From Henckelia pumila (taxonomy: Eukaryota; Streptophyta; Magnoliopsida; Lamiales; Gesneriaceae): a stretch of DNA of 64,000 bases. Within the stretch, counting starts at the first letter, position 1. Every line of letters starts with the position of its first letter. The notes under the pieces are model-generated. The model had not been told where the DNA came from. It made no database searches and saw only the letters and a list, made by a program, of their open reading frames with translations. Shown here one piece after another: positions 1-11,998 of this stretch. The DNA is taken from NCBI RefSeq assembly GCF_033568475.1, contig NW_027331831.1, forward strand, positions 3,410,001-3,474,000, in the 5' to 3' direction. A program made the translations under genes and the position numbers.

Positions 1-173
1 CGGATTAGCCCTTTCGGGACCCACACCTGGAACACCCTTACAGGTTTGCCCGTGTGTGTGTCCAGAAATCTGTGCGGTCGATAAGCAGTAAATGTGTGTG
101 CTTGTGAGGTTGCTGTGTGCTGCTTGCCTTTTTGATTTTTATCAGTTAGCCTGTACCTCTTTTGAACTGGCCT

Positions 174-1997
174 TCAATTAAAGTACTGGTAAGGATTCTC
201 CTTTGACCATCTTTTCTTAGAGTAGTTAGACTCATTCCATGGCCTTTTGAAATTAGATTGGTTTCCCTTTCTTCTTTCATTAGGTTTTGGTTTAATCCAA
301 GTTCCTCTTTGATTAGAGATCTGGGGATCCACATATCCCAGCCCTCTATGCTTAGAGCTTCGTTCGTTAGATACTTTTTGATTTTTGTCAAAGCTGCACT
401 CATCATGTTCATATATCATGCTGGACCTGACAAATCTTATTTTGTTAAGATTGCCTTTGTCCAGGCTTGACTGAATACAAGATTCCATAGACTGTTCATT
501 TGTTCCAAACCCTAGACCGGTTTTGTCTTGTGCCGGTCTTTGGATTTCTTGAATCTTGTCAATGGTTACAGAAGATTTATTCCAAGCCTTAATTGTTTCA
601 AGTAGTTTTTTGTTCTCAGTCAAGGTTGCTTGGAACACTCTTTTCAAGGTGTCATTTTCAGTAGCCAGCAGACTTAGCTTGACCTTAAGACCATCAAGCT
701 CTTTTCGCTGCATGCAGCTTGATTCGCTTGACTTATCTTTTAGGTCAGCTCTTTTTGCCTTTACCTCCTCGAATTCCTTGGATAATGCTTTGTATTCATT
801 AGCCATTTCGTGTAAAACAGTAATTAGATCACTGTGAGTAAATTCAGGTGAACCAAAGTCAAATACCTCCTCAGCTTCTTCTTCGATGTCAGCCATAAGG
901 CATTCCACCTTTTCATCATCGCTGTCATCTGAAGAGCTTCCGGTATTGGGGTTGTCAGAGTCAGACTCAGCCCACTTGCTTTTGCTTTCGTCTGCTACTA
1001 GAACCCTTTGGTCTCTTCCTTTTCTAAACGTCCTCTTGTCCTCCTTGCCCCTTCTTCTTTCGAAGGATTGCTTCTGATCATTGCTCTTAGGCTTGGTGCA
1101 ATCTGCAATGAAGTGGCCTGGCTTGCCACAGTTAAAACAAGTAGGACCATCGTTTGTATGGTCCGATTTATGATAATTTTTAAATTTAGAATTGTTTTTA
1201 CGCATAAATCTACCAAATTTCTTGACAAAGAGTGTCATGGATTCGTTGCTGATTTGCTCAGCTGATCTCTTTGGAGCTTCCTCGACCGGTGGACGCATCA
1301 CCGTTGAGGTTAAGGCCTTGGTTGGTTGAGAGGTAGATTGTTCATCTTCTGTCCTCAAGTTTAGCTCGAACTCGTAGGCTTTGAGATCTGCAAAGAGATC
1401 ATGCAGTTCAACCTTGCTTAAGTCTTTTGACTCCCTCATGGCCACTGTCTTGATCTCCCATTCTTTGGGCAAAGCTCTCATAACCTTCACAGCAATTTCA
1501 CGGTTAATATAAGTTTTTCCTAAAGCAATAAGATCACAAATGATACTACTGAACCGTTCATCAAATTCAGCCATGGTTTCCCCTGGCTTCATTTTGGCAT
1601 TGTCATATTTTTGAATGGCCATGGTGAGCTTGTTTTCCTTGGTCTGGTCATTTCCTTCACACAGCTGAGTGAGCTTCTCCCAAATCTCCTTTGCTGTGGA
1701 GCATGACTTGATTTTGCTGAACATGTTCTTGTCCAGTGTTTTGTATAGAATGTCCCGGGCCACATTGTCAAGATTGGCCTTCTTTTTGTCCTCAGTAGTC
1801 CACTCAGCTCTTGGTTTCTCAATCATTTGTCCTGCACCATCGGTTAGAGCTGGGTTGACCTTCATGATTTTGATAGGACCGTCTGTTATGACATATAGCA
1901 TGTCATCGTCATGTGCTGCAAGATGTGCCTGCATGCGAATTTTCCAGTCATCATAATCTTCTTTAGAAAACATAGGAATTTTGTTGAAAGAAGTCAT
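174..1997 (-). CDS. Copia gag polyprotein with CCHC zinc knuckle
   Basis: A 607-codon open frame starts 40 bases inside the primer-binding site. The N-terminal third has the plant Copia gag layout (UBN2/DUF4219-like), with W-x2-W and KEIW-like signatures and a MAEFDERF-type helix. A CCHC zinc knuckle (CFNCGKPGHFIADC) follows in the middle, set in basic sequence, and the C-terminal part is acidic and likely coiled-coil. Gag forms the virus-like particle and binds the element RNA. The family assignment is strong. It is a fossil or resident element gene, not a host gene. Confidence 0.88.
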   Translation of the reverse strand: MTSFNKIPMFSKEDYDDWKIRMQAHLAAHDDDMLYVITDGPIKIMKVNPALTDGAGQMIEKPRAEWTTEDKKKANLDNVARDILYKTLDKNMFSKIKSCSTAKEIWEKLTQLCEGNDQTKENKLTMAIQKYDNAKMKPGETMAEFDERFSSIICDLIALGKTYINREIAVKVMRALPKEWEIKTVAMRESKDLSKVELHDLFADLKAYEFELNLRTEDEQSTSQPTKALTSTVMRPPVEEAPKRSAEQISNESMTLFVKKFGRFMRKNNSKFKNYHKSDHTNDGPTCFNCGKPGHFIADCTKPKSNDQKQSFERRRGKEDKRTFRKGRDQRVLVADESKSKWAESDSDNPNTGSSSDDSDDEKVECLMADIEEEAEEVFDFGSPEFTHSDLITVLHEMANEYKALSKEFEEVKAKRADLKDKSSESSCMQRKELDGLKVKLSLLATENDTLKRVFQATLTENKKLLETIKAWNKSSVTIDKIQEIQRPAQDKTGLGFGTNEQSMESCIQSSLDKGNLNKIRFVRSSMIYEHDECSFDKNQKVSNERSSKHRGLGYVDPQISNQRGTWIKPKPNERRKGNQSNFKRPWNESNYSKKRWSKENPYQYFN

Positions 1998-2036
1998 GAT
2001 TTTAAAACTTTAGATCAGCAGTTGAGAAAGGAACCC

Positions 2037-2048
2037 GCTCTGATACCA
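2037..2048 (-). other. Primer-binding site for initiator tRNA-Met
   Basis: On the minus strand this reads TGGTATCAGAGC, the standard plant LTR-element site complementary to the 3' end of initiator tRNA-Met. It lies two bases inside the LTR end at 2051, as expected for Copia elements. Confidence 0.93.
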
Positions 2049-2050
2049 CT

Positions 2051-3333
2051 TGTTGGGATCGGTTCAGAGGGTAGAGGGGAGGGGGGTGAATACACTCTGA
2101 AACTTATTTTCTTTCTTTTCAAAATGATCAAGTGAAGTTTAGTTCACTTAATCTGTTTTCTCAACTTCTAAAACGGTTTGAACAACTTAAATAGTCCGGA
2201 AATAGTTCAGAGGTTTTGGTGATGCAAAGGCAAGTTATAACACGATGTATGAGCAATATATAAGATAAATATGCAGTAAAGACTAAGGCACGATTTATGG
2301 AAGTTCGAAGGCTTAATCCTTCTACGTCTCCCCTTCTTCCACTTAGGAAGGAATTCACTAGAAGACTTTGGTTATTATAACGTCTTGCAATACACCCACT
2401 TCAGACTTAGGACTTATCCAATGCCTAATCCGAAACTCCTAGATTCACACAGATAAGATTCTCAGTTCTTATCAGACTGGTGGAAGCTTTCAGAGTAGCT
2501 TCAGGTCTCTTCAATAATGAATACAGTCCGGTTGAGCTTCTCAAACTGCAGAGCGGTCGAGAGGCTTGGAAACCCTATGATGATCCTTGAAGATCAGATA
2601 TGTAAACTGTAGGCGAGGGTTTATTTGAGCAGCAAGTGAATGATCTTGTAAGTGTGCTCAAGTATTGCTTTAGTATATCAGATGAGGACTTTTGATAGTA
2701 TTCAAGTGATTGAGTTGATTGAGATTTTTCGTGTTGCTTGTCTTCTTCTTGTCACTTCTTGAGCAATCTTCCCTTTATATAGGTCAATCACCAACGTATT
2801 TATTTTGAACGTTCTGATGCTGCATTGAATGCACATTTAATGCTTCATAAATGCATTGATGATTCTGCATGAAGATCGTACACTTCTTTAAATGCAGACA
2901 ACTTCCAGGGTCCAAAACTGGTATAAACGGTCGAATGCTTTATCTGTAGCCATTCTGCGTTTTTGCCATTTTAGTGCAACCTGTTGTCTCGATGCAAGAG
3001 TCAACAGATCTTCTGATACGCCGGTTCTGCTTTTGATAAAAGATCTTGAAATGAACGTCTTGTCTCAAGTATTTGTCTTGAGATATCTTGATAAGCAGTT
3101 GACTTTCTACCGGTAGATAGATTTATCCTCTGCTAGTTTGAATAACCAGTCGATAGGCTTGTGACTGCAACCGGTCGAGAGACAAAGGCGGTTGACAAGC
3201 TTCCGGTAGATAACTTGAAGGGTTTATACGGTTGCGGTAGGAGTTGTAGTAGATTCCTGAAATACAAAAGATTGGCAGCACATTCCTATACAATGAGTTG
3301 TTGTTTGTTATCACCAAAATGTCGGATTCAACA
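2051..3333 (-). repeat. 5' LTR of the Copia element (about 1.28 kb)
   Basis: The minus-strand LTR starts TGTTGAATCCGACA at 3333 and ends CGATCCCAACA at 2051, giving TG...CA ends with a short TGTTG/CAACA inverted repeat. A TATA box (TATATAAAGG on the minus strand, near 2771-2781) marks a likely transcription start around 2745. The outer boundary could be two bases further out because CACA follows. No second LTR is visible to confirm it. Confidence 0.82.
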
Positions 3334-3639
3334 CAGCTCGATCGAGTTTTCTATTTTTTTTCAATCTTGAGAAATCATGACATGCTTCGTACCATTAATT
3401 CATCTTATTTTCTATTTCATGTATGTATGATTTATTTTTTATTTGTTAATAAGTGAGATATGTTAATCAAATTATATTAAATATGATTTTGTAATTTTCT
3501 ATGTTATATGTTGATCACTATTAATTTATGGAAAAAAAATTGGTATATCTAATGCATTCTAAACCTTAAATATTTAAATTATCGCGTCAAATATTTGTTT
3601 TATTTTTTATTTTGGATTTTTCTCTCTTTAATGATTTTT

Positions 3640-4950
3640 CATATCATGTGTTTTTTATTTTCCATGAAAGAATCATTATTATCATCATCTTTAAAACAAT
3701 TCTTATGATACTATATATCTTCATCAATTATTTACATTTTTCTATCGTTATTATTTAATCAGACAGTTTATTTTTTATGCTAAAAATATTTACTTGCAAA
3801 GAATAACAATAATTTCATCATTTTCATCTGCATTCTGGTATGTTATCGTCTTTCATTACTTGTATGTCAGTATCGTTAACGATCAATATATTTGTTGGAC
3901 ATCCTCTTTTATTTTTGATTTCTCGTTTTTCAAAATCTACTGATCTCTTTTTGCTTACAATGCTCTCATTGCAAAAATTTTTGATTGAATTTTGAATGTC
4001 TTTAATTACAAATGTTAACATTCCATATTTTATCTCAACCATTTTCTTGCATATTTTTCTTTATTTATTCATCTGTTTAAAAGTTTGCATCAATGTAATT
4101 TTTACAGGATCTTTAATTTAACGTGAGACGTGTCATCCATAATTTTTATAGACTTTTTTTTATTTATTAACTAACCCGTACTAGATTGATTAGCATAGAT
4201 ATACTTACATACTTCAATAATATTTAAATAATATCAATCTTATAGTTTTGCTAAAAAAAATTGAAGATATTCATCTCCAACTTTTGTAAAAATATTCCTT
4301 CGTCACCATCTCATAAAATAATTGTTATAGTTTTTAGATTTTTTGAGGAGGAAAAATAGTTAAGTTTTACATATATGATATTTGTGTGTTGGTTCGTTCT
4401 TTATTTATTATTTTGGATTAAAACTTGACTCCACATGAATTGATTTATTTCAACACCGAAGTACAATTTAATTATATATATATATATATATATATTACGT
4501 TGAAAAACCTGATATTTTGTTATATTTATGAAGTCATGATATAATTATTTAGTTCAATAAGTCTCTACGCAAATTAAAATACATAAGATTTTTTGTTGAA
4601 AAAATATGTCATTCCATCTACAAATAAATAAAAATTAAAGTATTTTGGTGTTTCAATCTTTTAGGAAACTGGATAAGTATTTAATTTAATTAAAATTTTT
4701 GTGAAAAAAATATGTTCACTTTGTCTACATGAAAATAAAAACTAAAGTATTTTGGTATTTCAATATTTTTGAAAACTGAAACCTTATCTAATATGCACAC
4801 ATTGTCAATTTTGATCTTATCATAATAATTGATTTTACAAAATTATAATCATAGAATTTATCAAGTTAGTACTAACCAATGACAAAATTGAAAATGCACA
4901 ATGAAAAATTTTGACATTGGTTCACACTTTTATATTTGGTATAGATTATA
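3640..4950 (+). repeat. Diverged direct repeat, copy A
   Basis: Landmarks shared with the copy at about 5150-6230 appear in the same order: a TTGGACATCCTCTTT motif (3893 here, about 5449 there), an AATAATTTCA block just before it, and a TTTTGACATTGGTTCACACTT block (4909 here, 6189 there). The offset between copies falls from about 1.56 kb to 1.28 kb, so the copies differ by indels. The origin is unknown; no coding potential is seen. Confidence 0.6.
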
Positions 4951-5149
4951 AATTGAAAAAATATAATATAGAACTGATATCATAATATTTTTATTAAAAT
5001 AAATTTAAGATAAAAAAAAATATAACTCATAATGTCGAACCACTTATTTTATTATTATTAATTTATGTAAAAATAAACATATAATATATATAATAATAAT
5101 TTATAACCTTTAAATTAAATTATTGTATCAAATGTTTACTTCCTTTATA

Positions 5150-6230
5150 TTTTTTTACTTTTATCTATTTCACGATTTTTTACTTTGACATCCGTATTTT
5201 CTTCTTGGTGAAAGATGCAATATTCTCATTATTTTCAATAGCAATTCTTATGATGTTGTCGTCATCAATCATTTTTTTCTTGATATCTTTATTCTTTGAT
5301 TTTTTTTGTTGGCCGACTTAATTTTTTTCAATGCAGAAAATATTTCTTTGTAATAGTAGCAATAATTTCACTAATATTCCCAAATTTCATTCTCGTGTTT
5401 TTTGCAATATTTATTGTTTGTATGCCAATATCTTAAAGATTGATATATTTTTTGGACGTCCTCTTTTTTTCAATCTCTATCTCTTGTAAAAATACTCATT
5501 CGTTAATTGAAAATTATCCTAATATAATTGTTAAACTTTCTAGTCTTTACGGAAAATAAAAAAAATATATAGTTAATATTAGTAAAGCTATATTATTCAA
5601 TCATATATTGTTAAATTTTAATAATAAATTAAGTATTTGAAAACATTATTTAGATTTTTTTTAAATAAAGATATACAGATAAAATAAATACTCACAAGTA
5701 TTTTTAAGAATTATCTCTCTTCTATATCCAATAATGCACATAATTATTTATTGAAATGTAATTAACTGTCAAATTTTCTTCATTACACCTACATCGATAA
5801 CACACAATTTAATTATTTGACTCTGCTACTTTAATTCATCGTTTTGAAATAATTAACCCTAATTTATGTCAAATAAAGGATATTAAATTAGATCCTTAAA
5901 CAAATAAAATTTTTGTGAGAAAAAGCTTTTCACCATATATAAGTGAATAAAACTAAAATAATTTTAGTATTTTTATTTTTTACAAATTAAATTTTCTGTG
6001 AAAAAATTAATTTCACTTCATATACGAACAAATAAGACCAACGAGATTTGAAATTTCAATACTCTCGAATTAAGATTTTCGTGGAATTTTTTTCAATTTA
6101 TTTATCTACAAACAAATAAATACCAAAGAATTTTAGAATTTCAATCTTCTTGGAAATTGGATCCTTATTTAGTATGCACAATGTAAAATTTTGACATTGA
6201 TTCACACTTTTATAATTTGTATTGTATTGT
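5150..6230 (+). repeat. Diverged direct repeat, copy B
   Basis: This is the partner of the 3640-4950 repeat, in the same orientation, sharing the TGGACGTCCTCTTT and TTTTGACATTGATTCACAC landmarks. Divergence is clearly high, with many substitutions and indels, so the duplication is old. Confidence 0.6.
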
Positions 6231-6473
6231 ATATGGATTATTAGTTAATTTTTTTAAAATACTTAGATATTAGGTCGAGTGGCTCAATTAAAAATATTGA
6301 AAGATTCTATAATCTCCGTCATTGCCCGTAAGCCTCTCTCTTGACTTCCTTGTTCGCTCTACACTCTTTACGCTACCAGGTTTTGGTGGAACAACAATCA
6401 AGAATACAATGAATTTTAACTGTACTGCGCACACAACTTACTCTAGTAATCCACACAACTCCTAATCTTATTA

Positions 6474-6635
6474 AGGTAGTATTTTGGAGAGCTTTTAGGA
6501 AGAAGTTCTCAACTTTTCCTTCACAAAATTTTAGGTAGTGTTTTGGATTGTTTCTCGGAATCGTTTTTTTTTTTTTTTGTTTTTTCCTTCACAAAAAACT
6601 CAAAAACTCTTCGTAGAAGCAATCTCAAACACTAT
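6474..6635. mobile_element. MITE-like foldback, TIR (A)GTGTTTGAGAG family
   Basis: The left end AGGTAGTATTTTGGAGAGCTT, repeated in part at 6532, is the inverted complement of the right end, where AAGCAATCTCAAACACTATC closes the element. The same end sequence and an ACAAAATTT block occur in the foldback at 9800-9948, so the two are probably one family. No clear target-site duplication is visible. Confidence 0.5.
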
Positions 6636-6757
6636 CAATTCCCGAAGCAGTACATATTACAACATGTTACATCTCGATCTTGTTCGTATGATTTATTTTA
6701 TTTTGATAAAATCTAATTCAATCTAACATACACGATTATTTTTTCCATAGAAACTAC

Positions 6758-9075
6758 TGTTGGAAATTTATTAAAATTAAATTTTTGAATGAAAATTATG
6801 GTTCATGAATGTGAGAGTGTCATTTGGCTCTACATCTTTTGTATTAATTTGAGACTTTTGGCTCTCCATATTCTTGAGTTAATTACAAGATTAATTGAGT
6901 TAATTAATCTTATGACTCTTGGTGTGTCTTTTAAAGCTTATAAATAGTGTGCTCATTTTCTCAATCCACACATATAATATTCAAGATCTCACTCAAGTAT
7001 TCTCTTGTATTTTATATTGTTAGCTTTTAATTTGGCCTCCGTTAAGTTTTGGTGATAAAGTGATGGTACGATTCAAGTTCGCTGGAGTAGTGAATTTGTG
7101 CTTAATTTGCTATTGGTTTTTCCGTTGTATCCTGGGAAAGAGACGTTTGTACGTATTGATCCTCAAGCACCTTGTGGAGGCGACAAATTTGTTTTAAGGA
7201 AACTGTACTTAGCTACAGGTCTCGGTTTCCTTTACAGTTTTCTTATTATTTATCATTTGTTTTACTGTTTCTTTGCTACTTAATAAGTTGATTATTACCG
7301 TTCGGTATCTAATCACTCGTTATACTGTTGTATTGTACTACAATCATTACTTGTTCTTGGTATATTTTTTCTGTTCAATTCACGTTTAGTATTTTGGCTA
7401 AAAAACTTAAAACAAATTGTGTACTAATTACGTGAATTGTTTCAGAAATGGCTTTTGCTTCAAATGAGACTACTCCCGTTGCCCCTCATGTCAATGTTCC
7501 ACCTCGTGTCGTTCCTCATACTGCCCCACGAGGTGCTGCTGTTCTTTTGTCTCACAACCATGGAGAAAAGCTGGAGAAGTTCACTGGTGTGGACTTCAAG
7601 AGGTGGAAGCAGAAAATGTTATTATACTTGACGATGCTGAACCTAACTAGATTTCTCTCGGAGAACGCTCTTAAGCTCAAGGAGGGTGAAGGAGATGTTG
7701 AATCTGTCAGTGCTTTGGAGGCATGAAATCATTCTGATTTTCTATGCCAAAATTATGTACTGAACTGATTGGCCGACTAGCTCAACAATGTGTACTACGA
7801 AAAGAAAACGACCAAAGAGCTTTGAAAATCCCTTGACAGAAAGTACAAAACCGAGGATGCGGGGGGCAAGAAATTTTTTGTAGGCCGCTTTTTGGATTTT
7901 AAGATGGTGGATTCCAAGACGGTTATCAGCCAAGTTCAAGAGATCTAAGTGATTTTTCACGAGATTCACGCTGAAGGGATGACATTGAGCGAATCCTTCC
8001 AAGTGGCTGCTATTGTTGAGAAGCTACCACCAGTATAGAAGGATTTCAAGAACTACTTGAAACACAAGCGCAAGGATATGAATGTTGAAGAACTCATTGT
8101 TCGACTTCGTATCGAGGAAGACAAAAAGAGTTCTGAAAGACGATTGTTTTCTCCAGTTGCTGCTAAAGCAAATGTTATCGAGTATGGCCAAAGCTCGAGA
8201 AAGAAACACTTCAATCCTTCGAACAAAAAGATGAAAATGGGACCAAAAGAAGGCATTTAGAAGAAGGCGTTCTCTGATAAATGCTACAATTGTAATGGTA
8301 CTGATCACAAGGCCTCTGAGTGCAAGAAGCCAAAAAAAAACCGAAAGGTGAACATGGTAGAGAATTTAGTTGGATCAAATCCAAGGATGTGGTGGATCGA
8401 CACTGAAGCCACCCGTCATGTTTGTTATGACAATGAAATGTTTGCTACTCTGGATGAATCAGAGAATGGTGAAAAACTGTTTATGGGGAACTCTGCTACC
8501 TCAGACATCAAGGGACAAGGAAAAGTGATATTGAAGATGTCGTCTGGGTCAGAGCTAACTCTCAACAATGTGTTGTATGTGCTGGAGGTTCGAAAGAATT
8601 TGGTGTCTGGTTCGCTTTTAAACAAGTATGGTTTTCGCATTGTTTTTGAGTCAGACAAAGTAGTTTTGTATAAGAGTGAAATGTTTGTTGGAAAAAGCTA
8701 TGCGAGCAATTGTTTGTTCAAACTCAATGTAATGACTATTAAGCTTGTGATCAATAAAATGAAACCTTCTATTTACTTGCTCGAGTCTTCCAATTTGTGG
8801 CATGGTAGACTAAGACATGTTAATTATGATATGATTCGTAGATTAATTAATTTAAAGAGCATTCTTACATTCCAAATCGATAAGCAACGCAAATGCGAAA
8901 CTTGTGTTGAGGTACAATTAACATGATCATCTTTCAAATTCATTGAAAGAAATTATGAACCCCTTGCTTTAATTCACACTGATATATGTGATTTAAAAAG
9001 AGTGTAAACACGCGGTGAAAATAAATACTTTATTACTTTTGTTAGATGATAACAAAAAATATTGTTAAGCTACTT
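6758..9075 (+). mobile_element. Second Copia element, truncated 5' part
   Basis: The likely LTR begins TGTTGGAAAT at 6758 and carries a TATA-like TTATAAATAG near 6938. Gag, zinc knuckle, protease region, GAG-pre-integrase and the first part of integrase follow in the usual Copia order. The element then stops near 9075, without the rest of integrase, RT, RNase H or a 3' LTR. It is broken in several places and clearly older than the element at the left edge. The exact LTR end and primer site could not be fixed. Confidence 0.8.
7448..9060 (+). pseudogene. Fossil gag-pol of the truncated Copia element
   Basis: Parts in order are a Copia gag N-terminus (HNHGEKLEKFTGVDFKRWKQ, from about 7550), a CCHC knuckle CYNCNGTDHKASEC (about 8283-8324), a protease-type WWIDTEATRHVC segment followed by a LYV..VRKNLVS stretch, a GAG-pre-integrase HGRLRHVNY signature (about 8802), and the integrase start CETCVE with an IHTDICDL-like block near 8970. 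This is a relic with several breaks and has no predicted function. Confidence 0.8.
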
Positions 9076-9234
9076 AATTACAAAAAGGGATAGCTTTGTT
9101 TGTTAACTGTTATTAGAATTTAGAATTAAAAAAAATAATTTTGATTTTGTTTTGTTCTGTTTGAATTTTGTTTACATGTGTACACCTTTTCCTTTTCTCT
9201 AACATAAGAAAGAGCACTCCTTAAAATTAAGACA

Positions 9235-9475
9235 TGATTATTATACATGCCAACCAACCAATCCCGTTACTTCAATACTCGTTAGTCCGTGGAATCACGA
9301 GAATATCAATTTCTTGAAAAGAAATAAATAAATGCAATCTGTGTTTTATTACTTGAGACATTATAAACAAATGACGTCTAATTTGGACCTCATTTCAAGA
9401 TTGCACATCTTATTTATATCAAAGATAGGAACCCACATGGTTCCCTTATTTAGTAAAATTTGACTGAGAAACCAC
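9235..9475 (+). repeat. Diverged dispersed repeat, copy 1
   Basis: It shares a CACGAGAATATCAATTTC core, a preceding CCAACAAATCCCG-like block and a GGAACCCACATGG-like tail with 12765-13025, in the same orientation about 3.5 kb away. No coding frame is seen, and the repeat class is unknown. Confidence 0.55.
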
Positions 9476-9799
9476 ATGGTTTTCCATGTCTAATTGACAT
9501 TTCCAAGATTTTTATTGATTGCTGTTTATGGTGTCTGGGGCAAGTTGGAACATAGTCATCAACCCTTCTGCGATCCTTGAAACTATATATTAAATAAAAT
9601 GCAGGTAAAAAAAATTTATTTCGGATATTTTAAATTTATGATAAATAGCTTTTATGCAAGTGCATTTGTTCATTTCTACTCATCACTTTATGAACATCTC
9701 ACGCTTTTGATATAAGAGTTAAAAGTGATGCTCCCACACCATGAAGTTATACTTTTTGACGCAGTTGTAGTGCTGAGTGCTGACGATCCTATCAGTCTT

Positions 9800-9948
9800 A
9801 GAAAGTGTTTGAGAGAGATTCTAAAAAGTATTTCTAAGTTTTTCTTTAACACTAAGAAACACTTCTTATATTTTTCTTAACAAAATTTGAAATTTTGTTA
9901 AAAAAAAGCTGAAAAGTGCTTCTCAGAAGCTCTCTCAAACACTTCCTA
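9800..9948. mobile_element. MITE-like foldback, about 150 bp
   Basis: The left end GAAAGTGTTTGAGAGAG is matched in inverted orientation by CTCTCTCAAACACTTCC at the right end, and the stem continues for roughly 40 bases with mismatches. It shares end and inner sequence with the foldback at 6474-6635. No transposase gene is present, so it is non-autonomous. Confidence 0.65.
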
Positions 9949-10572
9949 GAACACATTGTTTTAGTATCAAAAGATTGGAATGTTATGTAAAAGAACATCG
10001 GGGAAATGAATTTTAGAGGGAAAAAAAGATCATATTTTTTATTTTGAAGAAAAGGATTATTACTGTCCATGTCAAACACTCAAACTATACGAAATTGATT
10101 GATAAAATTATTTTAAAAACTGTATAATATAACATATATTTTTGAGAAATAAAAGAGTGTTTTTTTAGAAAATAATGAAAAAATTAGTTAAAAGTACCGG
10201 TTATGTCGGATTTGAAGAAAGCGAAATATTACTATGATCTTCTCTTCTGCTACCATCCCATTCATTTATTTATTAAACTTGAATAAAATCGGTGAACTAG
10301 GACCAAGTACTTTTACTAATATTAATTTATGTAGGATCAATGCCTTTTTAATACGTACATATATATATATATATTATTAATTGTTCTTAATTTTTTTTAG
10401 TTTCAAAATCATTTTTGAATGAACAACTAAATAGATGTTAAAAGGGCTGTACGTATATATTTGACAATTTGAACACGAGGAAAATAAATAAAATACCGTT
10501 ATTTTTTCTTTTTAAAAAAATACACCTAGCTTCACACAAAAAATGCCTAGTGTTCTAATTTGAATTCGAATT

Positions 10573-10617
<45 letters not shown>

Positions 10618-11319
10618 AAATCTCACATCATGTCTCTTAAAACTTATTGCTAGCTAGTTAATTTTTTAATAACTTGCGTTCAAATTTGCTAGAAATGTGC
10701 ATGGCATCATAAATTTTTGAAATATTACAAGCCAATATTTCATACCTTTTTCGAATTCAGAGAAAAAGAAAATAATTGAACGAGTCAATAGTGCAACAAA
10801 ATTCAGATTTCTTTCTAATTTGTTCATCGCCAGAAATAAACGGAATTGTTTTTTCTTTTAAAAAAAATGTTTAAAATCAATTGATAAAATGGATGCGTGT
10901 AATTAACGTATTTGTCAATAATAATGTGGGAATTGAAAAGGAGAAGGACATTCAAGTTGAAACGAAAGACATGAGACATCAATTAGGTTTTGGATTTCTC
11001 GCATGCCATAAAAGTAATATTCCAAAGGCAAATTACATTATCATCCTTGTATAAAAATGTGAAATACCCTCGTCCAAAATTAATTTCAGTTAAAACACTA
11101 TGTTTTCAGAAATCAGGCTTAAAACCCAAACACGGGATGAGGTAAATACAATCGGATTTTTTTTTTATTAACAAGGGGTTAAAATGATAATTATCCTATC
11201 ATTATTTTTTAAAATACTTTATGTGTGTGAGACTTTCGCACAATGAAATTAGCCTGATAATTGGGACAAAGACAGTTTTAATTATGTTATTTGAATTTTT
11301 TTTTTTCACTTTTGGTCAT
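9949..11319. other. AT-rich spacer with (AT)n tracts
   Basis: No gene is seen. Simple repeats occur at about 10355-10373 and at 10575-10615, where a 41-base AT run sits after GAATTCGAATTCC. Confidence 0.6.
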
Positions 11320-11685
11320 ATAAAATGTGAATTTATATTTTTTATCTTGTAATTTGCATGTTTTTTTTTCATTCTTATCATGTTACGATGAATTTTTATT
11401 TTTAGTCTTGTAACTTTTGTATTGATTTTATTTTTGATCTTTTAACTCGTATTTTATTTCATTTTCGATCTTTTATGACCTATAAAAAAAGATCAATATT
11501 GAAAACAACACAAGTTAAAGGACACAAAAATGAAAACAGTATATAAGTTATAGACTAAAAATGAAAATTGACTGTAACAGGACCTAAAATATGGAAGCAA
11601 CACGACGTTAAATACAAATTGACCGTTAACATGAGCAAAAATAAAAAAAATACAAATAACAGGACAACAAATATAGTTTTTTTCT
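11320..11685. mobile_element. Large diverged foldback (MITE-like), about 365 bp
   Basis: The left arm, with TTTTTAGTCTTGTAACTTTTG-like and ATTTTCGATCTTTTA phrases, pairs in inverse with the right arm, which carries GATCAATATTG, ACAAGTTAAAGGAC and TATAGACTAAAAATGAAAATTG. The whole stretch is close to a long imperfect palindrome. It contains no gene. Confidence 0.5.
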
Positions 11686-11782
11686 CAATCATTCAAGTAG
11701 GCTTAACTAGTAACACGGAAGGCTGACAAACCATTTCCAACGATGAATTTTGGAGTTATATACGTTCGGTTGCAAGTAGGGG

Positions 11783-11998
11783 TTAGTTTTCGATATATGG
11801 TATAAAAAATATTGGTATAAAAAAATTCATACCGGTATCGATATTGAAATTCTAAAATTTTGATATGGTAAAAATCCATATTGATATCGTATAAATATCG
11901 AAAAAAAATTCGATATACCAAAAAAATATTTATATATCAAAAAAATTTCGGTACGATATCCCGAAAAGTCGGTATTTTGACTCGGTATCCCAACCCTA
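11783..11998 (+). repeat. Dispersed GGTATACC-type repeat, copy 1
   Basis: This sequence is rich in GGTATACCG/CGGTAC phrases and ends GACTCGGTATCCCAACCCTAA. A second copy in the same orientation lies at 34738-34938 and ends TTTCGATATCTCAGTCCTAA. Such AT-rich repeats are common in plant spacers. The class is uncertain (non-autonomous DNA element likely). Confidence 0.6.

Larger units (their letters stand above)
1..3333 (-). mobile_element. Copia LTR retrotransposon, 5' portion (runs off left edge)
   Basis: Read on the minus strand, the order is LTR, tRNA-Met primer-binding site, gag, then the start of the pol region at the window edge. The terminal 50 bases decode to a VWVPKG-type stretch that is common at this point in plant Copia polyproteins. 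Only one LTR is in view, so LTR identity and insertion age cannot be read here. The gag frame is long and open, so this part looks fairly young. The rest of the element (protease, integrase, RT, 3' LTR) must lie to the left if it is present. Confidence 0.88.
3334..6473. other. AT-rich gene-free spacer with an internal duplication
   Basis: I see no plausible coding frame, RNA gene or promoter here. A (TA)n tract lies near 4467-4494. The spacer contains two diverged copies of the same sequence, listed separately. Confidence 0.6.
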
